IMG/VR virus record: IMGVR_UViG_3300046777_001434
Span: 1 to 20,446 of that record
From: a virus
Length of the DNA stretch: 20,446 nucleotides
Direction: 5' to 3' (one strand)
Shown here: one piece after another, positions 15,156-20,446 of the stretch
Numbering within the stretch: position 1 is the stretch's first letter
Layout: each line of letters starts with the position of its first letter
Translations under genes and position numbers: made by a program
The notes under the pieces: generated by a model
The model's database searches: none
The model's input: the letters and a program-made list of their open reading frames with translations, nothing else
What the model was told of the DNA's origin: nothing

Positions 15156-15851
15156 CTTCTTGACCATGAATTTTACTAACTCGCTTCTCTTGATGTCGTC
15201 TTCTGTGAAGTGGAAAGAGTAGATCCCCTTTTCCTTGCTCTCTTCATCACCGAAAATAGCTTGCAGCTTCTCAAATCCACCTGACTTGCCATAAGCCAAA
15301 TCAGATTGATCTGGATCAGCAAGAATAAAACACTTACTGAACTCGCCAATGCGGGTCATTAGTGTCACAATTTCTTTTTGAGTACAATTTTGAGCCTCAT
15401 CAAGAATAATAGCCTTGCAATTCCAGCTCATGCCGCGCACAAATGACAATGGATGACTTTGGAGTCGGCCTTGATTATTAAGAGCTTCAATATATTGCTT
15501 AGATAGCAACTCTTCTAGCTTATCAGCAAAGGGAAGATTGTAATATTTTAGCTTTTCATCTGCATCTCCGGGCAGGAAGCCAATTTTGCTGTCGCTGCTC
15601 TCTACTGGAGATCTAATATACATAATGTCGCTCACTCTCTTATCTTTAATCAATTGAAGAGCGCAATAGATACTCAATAATGTCTTGGACGATCCAGCAG
15701 GGCCGCTAATAAACATCATCTTTACGTCCTTATTCAGGGCAATATCAATAAAAGCTTTTTGCTTGTCTGTCCAATTGAGTTCTCTGATCTTGATTTCTTC
15801 CTTGAACTTGTCGCGCTGAAGAATTTTGGGTGACTTATCTTGTTTTGACAT
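15123..15851 (-). CDS. phoH: PhoH-like ATPase
   Basis: A 242-residue single-domain PhoH-family protein. Walker A is GPAGSSKT (residues 50-57) and Walker B is AIILDEAQ (147-154). SPVESSDSKIGFLPGD (81-96), FILADPDQSD (175-184) and DIKRSELVKFMV (219-230) are further family motifs. PhoH proteins are ATPases related to superfamily 1 helicase cores and are common in environmental phages. Their role in infection is not settled; RNA processing and nucleotide or phosphate stress have been proposed. It starts 30 bases after the terminator of the outer-membrane gene. Its 3' end overlaps the convergent plus-strand gene by 33 bases. Confidence 0.93.
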   Translation of the reverse strand: MSKQDKSPKILQRDKFKEEIKIRELNWTDKQKAFIDIALNKDVKMMFISGPAGSSKTLLSIYCALQLIKDKRVSDIMYIRSPVESSDSKIGFLPGDADEKLKYYNLPFADKLEELLSKQYIEALNNQGRLQSHPLSFVRGMSWNCKAIILDEAQNCTQKEIVTLMTRIGEFSKCFILADPDQSDLAYGKSGGFEKLQAIFGDEESKEKGIYSFHFTEDDIKRSELVKFMVKKLKAFSPTVRV

Positions 15852-15880
15852 TAAAGGTATTATATATAGAAAAAAGAAAA

Positions 15881-15906
15881 ACCCCTAAGTTTTTCAACCT
15901 AGGGGT
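15881..15906 (-). terminator. Intrinsic terminator of the outer-membrane protein gene (GAAA tetraloop)
   Basis: The minus-strand RNA gives an 11-bp stem, ACCCCUAGGUU with AACUUAGGGGU (one G-U pair), closed by GAAA and followed by UUUUCUUUUUUCU. It lies 23 bases past the stop of gene 15930-16628 and isolates that gene from phoH. Confidence 0.93.
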
Positions 15907-15929
15907 CTATTTATGTTATTATTTAGAGA

Positions 15930-16628
15930 TTAGAAGGTCCAGCGCAAACCGCCAGCACCAACTACCTCGCCATCCAACTCCTTGCGAGCAAAGTTAAATG
16001 TAGAGACATCAAAGTCATTCTTGATGTAAGTAACCTCTGCAAATGCAGTGAGGTGATCAAAGAATGTGCGGCTTACTCCAAGCTTAGCAATAGCATTGGC
16101 AGAATCACTTAGCTTAATGTACTCTAGCGCAGGAGTCACAGTAAACCAGCCAAATACGCTGGTTGGACGTTCGAGGCCGACGCCATAGCCATATTGTTCT
16201 AGATTAATATCATATACGCCCTTTACATAAGGAGTAAATACAATATTAGATAGAGCAACCTTGATATTTGCTTCTGTTGAGTTTGGGATATTTGGGTCAC
16301 CAGCTTGGTGACGGATTACGCTGCCATCTGTGCGCAAAACCACGCCCTCAAAGAGTTGAAAACCCTTTCCTACATTGAAAGCCCAGTGGCTCTCATCGAG
16401 ATTCTCGCTAACTGGGAGAATCGTGCCAGACACTCCTACATCAACGCCATAGTATGTCGAGCCTAGACCAACTCCTGCGAAAGGAGTAGCCTTGGTGCGA
16501 GACAAACCGTTCACAAGGTACGTTGAGGTGTACCCAGCCTCAAAAGAGGCGCGAACTGGGGCATTTTGGGCAAAGGCCGCTGTAGTTAGTGTTGCAATTA
16601 ATAGTGCAATTTTGAATAGTTTATTCAT
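15930..16628 (-). CDS. Phage-encoded outer-membrane beta-barrel protein
   Basis: A 232-residue protein. Residues 1-20 are a clear Sec signal peptide (MNKLFKIALLIATLTTAAFA) with an Ala-x-Ala cleavage site. The mature part has alternating polar and hydrophobic strands with aromatic girdles (SFEAGYTSTYLVNGLS, YGYGVGLERP, LTAFAEVTYI) and ends GGLRWTF, a typical C-terminal Phe beta-signal read by the BAM complex. I infer insertion in the host outer membrane, with roughly 8-12 strands. Phage outer-membrane proteins can block superinfection or alter the infected cell surface; which applies here is unknown. It stands alone, with its own promoter candidate and terminator, so it may be timed separately from the head operon. 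Confidence 0.85.
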   Translation of the reverse strand: MNKLFKIALLIATLTTAAFAQNAPVRASFEAGYTSTYLVNGLSRTKATPFAGVGLGSTYYGVDVGVSGTILPVSENLDESHWAFNVGKGFQLFEGVVLRTDGSVIRHQAGDPNIPNSTEANIKVALSNIVFTPYVKGVYDINLEQYGYGVGLERPTSVFGWFTVTPALEYIKLSDSANAIAKLGVSRTFFDHLTAFAEVTYIKNDFDVSTFNFARKELDGEVVGAGGLRWTF

Positions 16629-16637
16629 AGCATACTA

Positions 16638-16665
16638 TTTTTACACCTTTGGGGCATTTTGTCAA
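16638..16665 (-). promoter_or_regulatory. Promoter candidate of the outer-membrane protein gene
   Basis: On the minus strand a perfect TTGACA (16660-16665) is followed after 16 bases by TAAAAA (16638-16643) preceded by TG, an extended -10 arrangement. The ATG is at 16626-16628, so the leader would be very short. AAAGGTG lies within the spacer, about 14 bases before the ATG, and would be lost from such a transcript, so the real start site could be elsewhere. Confidence 0.45.
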
Positions 16666-16943
16666 GAAAATTCTCTTAGCATCTTAAAAGGACTATAGAG
16701 AAGAAAAGGCTCGGGTATATTTTAGTTTTTGTTATTGTTTTTATTATTTAAGAAAATTAAAGAGATTAAAAAGGGTAGGGCTTTTGTTTTTTTTATTTTG
16801 TATATTAATAGACTTATATAGAAAAAATAACCGCCCCGAATTTTTTAATTTGGTTTATTAGAAGAGTTTAATTAATTGGGGGAGATTGAAAAAAGGGCCC
16901 CGTGGGTTTTTTCTGAAAAGAAAAGATTGACAAAAAGCAAAAA
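16666..16943. other. Gene-free A/T- and purine-rich stretch at the composition switch
   Basis: No convincing gene on either strand. The stretch consists of T-runs and AGA-type purine runs, a small inverted repeat (GAAAAAA at 16887-16893 against TTTTTTC at 16909-16915, flanking GGGCCCCGTGGG) and the terminator of the next unit at its right edge. It separates the low-GC phage block from the higher-GC cassette block. It has the look of a degenerate or recombination-prone spacer, but nothing specific can be named. Confidence 0.5.
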
Positions 16944-16967
16944 GGGTGGGCCCTTTCGGACCCACCC
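16944..16967 (-). terminator. Intrinsic terminator of gene 16992-17252 (GAAA tetraloop)
   Basis: In minus-strand RNA, GGGUGGGUCC and GGGCCCACCC make a 10-bp stem (one G-U pair) around a GAAA loop, followed by UUUUUGCUUUUUG. It lies 24 bases past the stop codon of the gene. Confidence 0.93.
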
Positions 16968-16991
16968 CGTGACAGAACTTTCGGATTGACT

Positions 16992-17252
16992 TTAGGCCAA
17001 GGCCGGATGCGGACACGCTGCGCGGAAATCATCTTCATCGATGGCCGCCTCGTAGTCTTCCCAATCGGCAAACGCCTTGAATGATCCGGAGGCGACAACG
17101 CCAGCCAATGGGAACATGAGATTCGAGACGTTCCGGGTGCCCTTGTAAGTCAGGCCCGGCGCGTTGCTTTGCCGATTGGCCACTAGGAGAATCGTGCCGA
17201 TTGGGTGAACCGGATTGTTTCCGGTGACTTCGTGAAGGTGAGCGGTGATCAT
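16992..17252 (-). CDS. Small protein of unknown function, high-GC cassette
   Basis: An 86-residue protein starting MITAHLHEVTGNNPVHPIGT. No motif or family is recognised. The first half is mixed beta-like, with a basic patch around RQSNAPGLTYKG; the C-terminal third is acidic (FADWEDYEAAIDEDDF). It has no signal peptide or membrane segment. No Shine-Dalgarno is visible; the ATG is 10 bases downstream of a C(UUCG)G hairpin that belongs either to its leader or to the end of the upstream gene. A following terminator and codon choices rich in G/C at third positions support it as a real gene. A 76-codon frame overlapping it (16868-17098) was judged a shadow. Confidence 0.65.
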   Translation of the reverse strand: MITAHLHEVTGNNPVHPIGTILLVANRQSNAPGLTYKGTRNVSNLMFPLAGVVASGSFKAFADWEDYEAAIDEDDFRAACPHPALA

Positions 17253-17262
17253 GGAGTTAAGA

Positions 17263-17284
17263 GCGGGGCCCCGAAGGGCCCCGC
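17263..17284 (-). terminator. Perfect 9-bp hairpin with UUCG tetraloop between two cassette genes
   Basis: In minus-strand RNA, GCGGGGCCC and GGGCCCCGC pair perfectly around UUCG, one of the most stable RNA hairpins. It starts 11 bases after the stop of gene 17296-17505 and ends 10 bases before the ATG of gene 16992-17252. There is no U-run, so termination is uncertain. A message-end stabiliser, or a leader element limiting translation of the downstream gene, is equally possible. Confidence 0.7.
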
Positions 17285-17295
17285 AGTGTTATGGT

Positions 17296-17505
17296 TTAGA
17301 ATCCGACGTAGTAGAGAGTCTCCCGAGAAACGATGACTTCGGCCAATTCGGCCTTTTTCTCTTTCAAGGACTCTGCGGCCGCGGTGTCTGCGCTGTCCTT
17401 GTCGAGCCGGCTCTGGATGTCCCGGATCTCTTGCAAGAGATCCCGTTGTTGGCGACGAAGGGCGCTGCGGGCCATGTCGAGGGCTGCACTTACTGATGGT
17501 TTCAC
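17296..17505 (-). CDS. Small coiled-coil protein of unknown function
   Basis: A 69-residue protein beginning at a GTG codon (17503-17505). Residues 10-58 are a highly charged helix with coiled-coil spacing (LRRQQRDLLQEIRDIQSRLD, then AAESLKEKKAELAEVIV). There is no signal peptide, membrane segment or catalytic motif. It could be an oligomerising regulator or an anti-host factor; nothing in the sequence chooses. Its leader carries a 9-base tandem repeat and a 7-bp hairpin. The sequence before the start, AGAAAGTAACCTATC, resembles that before the gene at 17815-18102 (AGAAAGTCAATCT), hinting at a shared initiation signal. Confidence 0.65.
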   Translation of the reverse strand: MKPSVSAALDMARSALRRQQRDLLQEIRDIQSRLDKDSADTAAAESLKEKKAELAEVIVSRETLYYVGF

Positions 17506-17518
17506 GATAGGTTACTTT

Positions 17519-17537
17519 CTGCGATCCCCTGCGATCC
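17519..17537. repeat. 9-base direct repeat in the leader of gene 17296-17505
   Basis: CTGCGATCC occurs twice, at 17519-17527 and 17529-17537, one base apart (10-base period, about one DNA helical turn). It lies 14-32 bases upstream of the GTG start. It could be a paired operator half-site or part of a folded leader; the repeat itself is certain, the function is not. Confidence 0.6.
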
Positions 17538-17547
17538 GGGGCCGATA

Positions 17548-17567
17548 TCAGCGGAACGTCCCGCTGA
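17548..17567 (-). promoter_or_regulatory. Leader hairpin upstream of gene 17296-17505
   Basis: In minus-strand RNA, UCAGCGG and CCGCUGA form a 7-bp stem with a 6-base loop, 42 bases before the start codon. It has no U-run, so it is not a terminator. Leader hairpins occur upstream of other genes in this block. Confidence 0.55.
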
Positions 17568-17644
17568 CGACATAACTAAACCACATAGGGGCCTTTTTGA
17601 CAATACCTTTTTCCTTTTTCTTTTTGGGTATCAATACACCTTAG

Positions 17645-17697
17645 CTCTCACACACGCGCGCCCGCATACACACACACGCTCACACACACCACACCAC
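17645..17697. repeat. Alternating purine-pyrimidine tract (CA/CG repeats)
   Basis: About 50 bases dominated by CACACA and CGCGCG units. Alternating purine-pyrimidine DNA of this kind can adopt left-handed Z-form under negative supercoiling, and repeats like this are prone to slippage. It directly abuts an A/T-only tract. It is unusual in compact phage DNA. Confidence 0.75.
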
Positions 17698-17700
17698 TAT

Positions 17701-17762
17701 AGTACTATATATATTATTATTTATTATTTTATTATTATTCTTTGTTCTATTATTATTCTATT
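17701..17762. repeat. A/T-rich TTATTATT-type tract
   Basis: A nearly pure A/T run built from TTATT and TTATTATT units with one CTTTGTTC interruption. On the minus (coding) strand it reads AATAATAA and follows the structured leader side, just beyond the terminator of the gene 17815-18102. Similar tracts follow each terminator in this block. Confidence 0.75.
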
Positions 17763-17772
17763 AAAACAAAAA

Positions 17773-17796
17773 ACCCCCTGTATTGCTACAGAGGGT
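17773..17796 (-). terminator. Intrinsic terminator of gene 17815-18102 (GCAA tetraloop)
   Basis: In minus-strand RNA, ACCCUCUGUA and UACAGGGGGU form a 10-bp stem (one U-G pair) closed by the GNRA loop GCAA, then UUUUUGUUUU. It lies 18 bases past the stop codon. Confidence 0.93.
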
Positions 17797-17814
17797 CTTG
17801 TGACAAATGGGCTT

Positions 17815-18102
17815 TTAGATAAACAAATCAGCTTTCGCTTTCGCGTGTGCTTGTGCCGCTTGGGTTTTCAGGCTTAGGCTTCCGGACTCCGGAGTCACGA
17901 CAGCGTAGCGTTGGCCACGGCCCACGCCCAAGCCCACGCCCACCTTGCGATAGCATCGCATGCACATATTCGCCCACGGACCCATGCGGGTCTTACCGTC
18001 AACGAACTCCGACAAACGATCCTTGCCGCACAGGTTGCACTCGCCTTGCGTGTGCATGATCTTACCCGTCATGGTCCCGCCTTCGATTTGAACGTACTGC
18101 AT
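17815..18102 (-). CDS. Small zinc-binding (two CxxC) phage protein
   Basis: A 95-residue protein from the ATG at 18102. An internal ATG at 18070-18072, preceded by GAAGGCGGGACC, is a good alternative start that would give 85 residues. The two knuckles CNLCGK and CMRCYRK, about 23 residues apart, form a likely zinc ribbon. Between and after them are DGKTRMGPWANMCMRC and VGVGLGVGRGQRY, a pattern I recall from many small phage proteins of unknown function. The C-terminus is an Ala/Lys-rich helix. Probable roles are nucleic-acid or protein binding; no reaction can be named. It is a single-gene unit with its own leader hairpin and terminator. Confidence 0.78.
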   Translation of the reverse strand: MQYVQIEGGTMTGKIMHTQGECNLCGKDRLSEFVDGKTRMGPWANMCMRCYRKVGVGLGVGRGQRYAVVTPESGSLSLKTQAAQAHAKAKADLFI

Positions 18103-18119
18103 AGATTGACTTTCTAGCG

Positions 18120-18136
18120 TCGGGTTACTGGCCCGA
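18120..18136 (-). promoter_or_regulatory. Leader hairpin upstream of the zinc-binding gene
   Basis: In minus-strand RNA, UCGGG and CCCGA make a 5-bp stem around a 7-base loop, 17 bases before the ATG at 18102. It is short, so on its own it is weak evidence. It matters because comparable hairpins precede two other genes of the block. Confidence 0.4.
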
Positions 18137-18265
18137 ACTGCATTTAATTTACTACAGGATCTTAAATAAACAAGAGCTTTTATGTGTTTTCTTTTAGTGG
18201 GCTTTCCTAGTCTGTGAGCTTGGCAACCACATAGATAATAAATAATAGAACTACAAATATGAACA

Positions 18266-18310
18266 TATTATTATTATTGATATTAATATTATTATTCTTT
18301 ATTATTTAAA
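18266..18310. repeat. A/T-only TTATTATT-type tract
   Basis: A tract of ATTATTATT units with a single G and C, lying just beyond the terminator of gene 18358-18633. Further AATAATA sequence at 18234-18248 belongs to the same gene-free spacer. Confidence 0.7.
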
Positions 18311-18317
18311 ATAAAAT

Positions 18318-18341
18318 GCCCCTAGGAGTTAACCTAGGGGC
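18318..18341 (-). terminator. Intrinsic terminator of gene 18358-18633
   Basis: GCCCCTAGG (18318-18326) and CCTAGGGGC (18333-18341) form a perfect 9-bp stem with a 6-base loop. In minus-strand RNA it is followed by AUUUUAUUUU. It lies 17 bases past the stop codon. Confidence 0.9.
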
Positions 18342-18357
18342 TTTGGTTGTTTAGGTG

Positions 18358-18633
18358 TTACGGGCAATCGGTAGCGTGGAACGAGACCAGAACGCCGGGG
18401 CGGAGCTTGTGAAGCTCTTGGAGATCCTTAAAGAATCCCGCGATCTCGGAAGCCCGGATCATGGCTTCCAACCCGATACGGTGTCCGGGTTGTTCTTCGC
18501 CCCAGCAATAGTACTGGGAACGCTCCGCAAAGAGCATTCCCGCAACGGCGCGGTGTTCGATGTCGTTTGTGCGCGGGATTGAGATCCAGACTTTGAGGCC
18601 AGCGCGGTAAGGAGACAGAGTTAAGTGCTTCAT
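18358..18633 (-). CDS. Small protein of unknown function, single-gene cassette
   Basis: A 91-residue protein starting MKHLTLSPYRAGLKVWISIP. No family is recognised. The N-terminal part looks beta-rich and the middle has a Trp/Tyr/Cys cluster (SQYYCWGEEQPG). Residues 53-75 look helical (GLEAMIRASEIAGFFKDLQE), with a short strand near the end (PGVLVSFHA). There is no signal peptide or membrane segment. It has its own terminator and lies between two A/T tracts, so it is probably transcribed alone. Third positions rich in G/C match its neighbours and differ from the low-GC phage block. Confidence 0.68.
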   Translation of the reverse strand: MKHLTLSPYRAGLKVWISIPRTNDIEHRAVAGMLFAERSQYYCWGEEQPGHRIGLEAMIRASEIAGFFKDLQELHKLRPGVLVSFHATDCP

Positions 18634-18761
18634 GCGGTTTCCAGATTACCTGAGATTGCCCACTTCACAAGAGAATAAATAACAAAAGTAAAACGCCCAA
18701 CAGACACTCCAATACACTATGCACAACTAAATCAATAAGCAAAGAAAGCCTATTCATGATG

Positions 18762-18839
<78 letters not shown>

Positions 18840-18928
18840 AAGCAAACGAAAGATAAAATAAACGATTATTAACAAAAGAATTATTGATATTAGCATAAAG
18901 TGAAATCTTCCTACTAATAAAAGAAAAG

Positions 18929-18954
18929 AGCCGGGAGTTGTTACGCTCCCGGCT
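18929..18954 (-). terminator. Intrinsic terminator of the DUF932-like gene
   Basis: AGCCGGGAG (18929-18937) and CTCCCGGCT (18946-18954) form a perfect 9-bp stem with an 8-base loop. CUUUUCUUUUAUU follows closely in minus-strand RNA. It lies 7 bases past the stop codon. Confidence 0.93.
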
Positions 18955-18961
18955 TTGTTGT

Positions 18962-19819
18962 TTAGTTGTTTACTAGTTCCAGCGGCCTAGTGACTTGTTT
19001 AAGCCTGTCGTGATCTCGGCCTAGTTCCATCATCCAACCCGTGAACTCAGCGTTCACGGTGTCGGCATACTGGAACCGTTCCCGTTTCAAGACATGAGTG
19101 AAGAACTCAGTCCCGGCGTTCCAAAGGTTGTAAACGGTGCGTTCTTCATCCTCCTTCCGGCGCGGCGCATTCCAGAAGCTCAGGATACCGTCTCGGGTTG
19201 ACCCCGAGATGATTCCATCCTCCTGAGCATGGCTCAGGATATGGGAACCCTGAGCTTGTTCGATAGGCATGACGAGGAGATCCAAGTCACTCGCCCACTT
19301 CTCGAAACGGTTTAACATAATGTCCAAACCGCCAACGATACGGTCCACGTTGAGCCGGGAAGTGTGCTTCCCCTGAAGCATGATTCCCTTTTCTGACCGC
19401 ACCGCACCGTTGAGACAGGCGAGGCGTTCAATGGTGTCAACCAGACTGACCTTCCATGAGCCATCGTAAGAGTTCCGCGCCGTAACGCGAAACGCCATTT
19501 CGTCGCCCACTTTCCGCACCTTGATGGTGCGATTCTTGAAAGTCCACTGAGCCTGACACCGCGCTCCGTGATCCATCACGGCGACCTCACGTTCAAACCC
19601 GCTAAGGTTGGCTTTCTTAAAGCCTTCCTCGATTTGGTTAATGAAGTCACTATTCTGGAGCAACCCGTAACGCTCACCCGCAACCCCGAGAACTCGGGGG
19701 AATCCCTCATCCCGGCGCACCGTTCCGAAAAACCCGGAGTCGTGACCATCGATGGTCAACGGTTCCAGAGTGACCGGGAACGAGAAGTTGCTGGAATGAG
19801 GGACAGTTTGACGAGCCAT
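18962..19819 (-). CDS. DUF932-like phage or plasmid protein, copy 1
   Basis: A 285-residue protein that I recognise as DUF932-like. Features include LGVAGERYGLLQNSDFINQI (about 45-64), a central FRVTARNSYDGSWKVSLVDT with LACLNGA (about 110-140), and the C-terminal FWNAPRRKEDEERTVYNLWN. The family is common in phages and plasmids. Its biochemical role is not established; association with DNA replication or recombination functions has been suggested. Length is near the family norm, so it looks complete. A tandem paralog lies upstream at 20210-20446. It is a single-gene unit with a leader hairpin and strong terminator. Confidence 0.82.
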   Translation of the reverse strand: MARQTVPHSSNFSFPVTLEPLTIDGHDSGFFGTVRRDEGFPRVLGVAGERYGLLQNSDFINQIEEGFKKANLSGFEREVAVMDHGARCQAQWTFKNRTIKVRKVGDEMAFRVTARNSYDGSWKVSLVDTIERLACLNGAVRSEKGIMLQGKHTSRLNVDRIVGGLDIMLNRFEKWASDLDLLVMPIEQAQGSHILSHAQEDGIISGSTRDGILSFWNAPRRKEDEERTVYNLWNAGTEFFTHVLKRERFQYADTVNAEFTGWMMELGRDHDRLKQVTRPLELVNN

Positions 19820-19864
19820 AGTTGTATGCTCTTTTCAATCCGTTCACCGATAGGACAATCCCAA

Positions 19865-19891
19865 CCCGGCGCTCCACAAAGTGGAACCGGG
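19865..19891 (-). promoter_or_regulatory. Two-part leader hairpin upstream of the DUF932-like gene
   Basis: CCCGG (19865-19869) pairs with CCGGG (19887-19891), and TCCAC (19873-19877) pairs with GTGGA (19881-19885) around a 3-base loop, with an asymmetric internal loop. It lies 45 bases before the ATG with no U-run. The rest of the 390-base gap 19820-20209 holds mixed sequence without a gene and the A/T tract listed separately. Confidence 0.55.
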
Positions 19892-20046
19892 ATCAGCTAA
19901 CGGGATGTCAAAGAACGAGATCAAATTAGCATGGAATCCTGATTTGGGAAGGCTTTTCTTTAGGTAATTAAGGGAGTCATTTTAAGTAACTGGGAAAGCC
20001 GCGCTCCCCGTTCTCTGTCCCTGTTTCTGCCCTATACTGCCCCAGC

Positions 20047-20166
20047 TATTATTATTTAGTTATTATTTATTATTATTTCATTATTCTTTATTATTCTGGC
20101 ATTATTTATTATTCGAGTATTATTATTTATTCTGGTGTTATTATTATTTGATTATTTATTATTAAT
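20047..20166. repeat. Long A/T tract of irregular TTATTATT units
   Basis: About 120 bases of TTATT and TTATTATT units, broken by single G or C bases at irregular intervals (CTGG, CGAG, GGTG). The mixed 5- and 8-base spacing places TAA stops in every frame of the minus strand. It separates the two DUF932-like units. Confidence 0.8.
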
Positions 20167-20177
20167 AGACAAAAAAA

Positions 20178-20204
20178 AGACCGGGGATTTATCGTCCCCG
20201 GTCT
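20178..20204 (-). terminator. Intrinsic terminator of the second DUF932-like gene
   Basis: AGACCGGGGA-type stem: GACCGGGGA (20179-20187) pairs with TCCCCGGTC (20195-20203), extended by one A-T pair, with a 7-base loop. A run of seven or more U follows in minus-strand RNA. It lies 5 bases past the stop codon. Confidence 0.95.
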
Positions 20205-20209
20205 GTGTG

Positions 20210-20446
20210 TTAATTGTTGATGATTGGTTCTGAAGCTTCTGCTAGTAGATCTGAGTCTCTCGATATGTGCAGGATGTAATCTGTCCACCTTGCATTGATT
20301 GTTTGTGAATACTGATTCCGTTCACGTCCTAGGACGTGCGTGGTGTATTCCGTCCCTGCGTTCCAAAGGTTAAACAGGGTCCGGTCTGCATCTTCGGACC
20401 GTCTGGGCGCATTCCAAAAGCCCAGAATGCCGTCCCTGACGCTTCC
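20210..20446 (-). CDS. DUF932-like protein, copy 2 (only the C-terminal 78 residues in the window)
   Basis: The frame is open from the right window edge to a TAA at 20210-20212. It begins GSVRDGILGFWNAPRRSEDA and ends EPIINN. It aligns with the C-terminus of the DUF932-like protein at 18962-19819, with 38 of the first 52 aligned residues identical by eye. The last 26 or so residues are less alike. The two genes are therefore tandem paralogs, each with its own terminator. The N-terminal three quarters lie outside the window, so completeness cannot be judged. Confidence 0.85.
   Translation of the reverse strand, partial: GSVRDGILGFWNAPRRSEDADRTLFNLWNAGTEYTTHVLGRERNQYSQTINARWTDYILHISRDSDLLAEASEPIINN

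Noticed and set aside
16887-16915. Extra terminator formed by GAAAAAA and TTTTTTC arms
   Set aside because: The inner G/C bases do not form a continuous stem, so a stable hairpin is doubtful.
16868-17098. 76-codon minus-strand frame overlapping gene 16992-17252
   Set aside because: It runs through the terminator of that gene and is rich in Pro/Arg/Phe as expected for an out-of-frame shadow.
16984-18113. Shared 10-mer GATTGACTTT at 16984 and 18104 as a regulatory element
   Set aside because: One copy overlaps a stop codon and the other a ribosome-binding region, with no other copies seen; a chance match is likely.
17847-18117. Plus-strand frames opposite the zinc-binding gene
   Set aside because: They mirror the GC-rich gene, with Pro/Arg/His-rich low-complexity products; the minus-strand frame has clear CxxC pairs and a terminator.
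19568-19900. 110-codon plus-strand frame opposite the DUF932-like gene
   Set aside because: The minus-strand gene is a recognisable family and ends in a terminator; the plus frame has no family pattern.

Overview
The window looks like part of a double-stranded DNA tailed-phage genome (Caudoviricetes) whose host is probably a Gram-negative bacterium. The evidence is a recognisable head and packaging set: large terminase, portal, prohead protease with scaffold, decoration-type protein and HK97-fold-type capsid protein. These are accompanied by phage-typical PhoH and sigma-factor genes, and by a secreted beta-barrel protein with a signal peptide and a C-terminal aromatic residue, which only makes sense with an outer membrane. 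There are no tRNA, rRNA, integrase, transposase or CRISPR signals. Nearly all genes lie on the minus strand, so transcription mostly runs from high to low coordinates.

Left region (1-14839): a low-GC, tightly packed minus-strand operon. In transcription order it holds a zinc-ribbon protein, a sigma-70-like factor with a cysteine-rich insert, a duplicated-HTH protein in the small-terminase position, a C2H2 zinc finger-ERCC4 nuclease, the large terminase, a fibre-like protein, the portal, a basic structural protein, a protease-scaffold fusion, a decoration-type protein and the major capsid protein. A strong terminator follows. After it come a small SAP-like protein, a second fibre protein paralogous to the first, and a long adhesin open at the window edge (collagen-like, LamG-like and FN3-like parts). 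Capsid, decoration and scaffold DNA is visibly richer in GC than the surrounding genes.

Middle (14859-16628): one lone plus-strand gene (a putative metallopeptidase-like protein with a degenerate HExxH motif) is convergent with phoH. Next is the phage-encoded outer-membrane protein, with its own promoter candidate and terminator.

Right region (about 16980-20446): abruptly different. Small, higher-GC minus-strand genes, mostly single units, are each followed by a G/C-rich hairpin and separated by A/T-only tracts of TTATTATT type. The genes are two orphans of unknown function, a CxxC zinc protein, another orphan and two tandem DUF932-like paralogs (the second cut by the window edge). Leader hairpins sit upstream of several starts. 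This repeated layout of gene, terminator, (AAT)n tract, leader hairpin and gene is the most unusual feature of the window.

Limits: all assignments come from reading motifs and gene order. No database search or computed alignment was possible. Base counts and alignments quoted were done by eye on short stretches.
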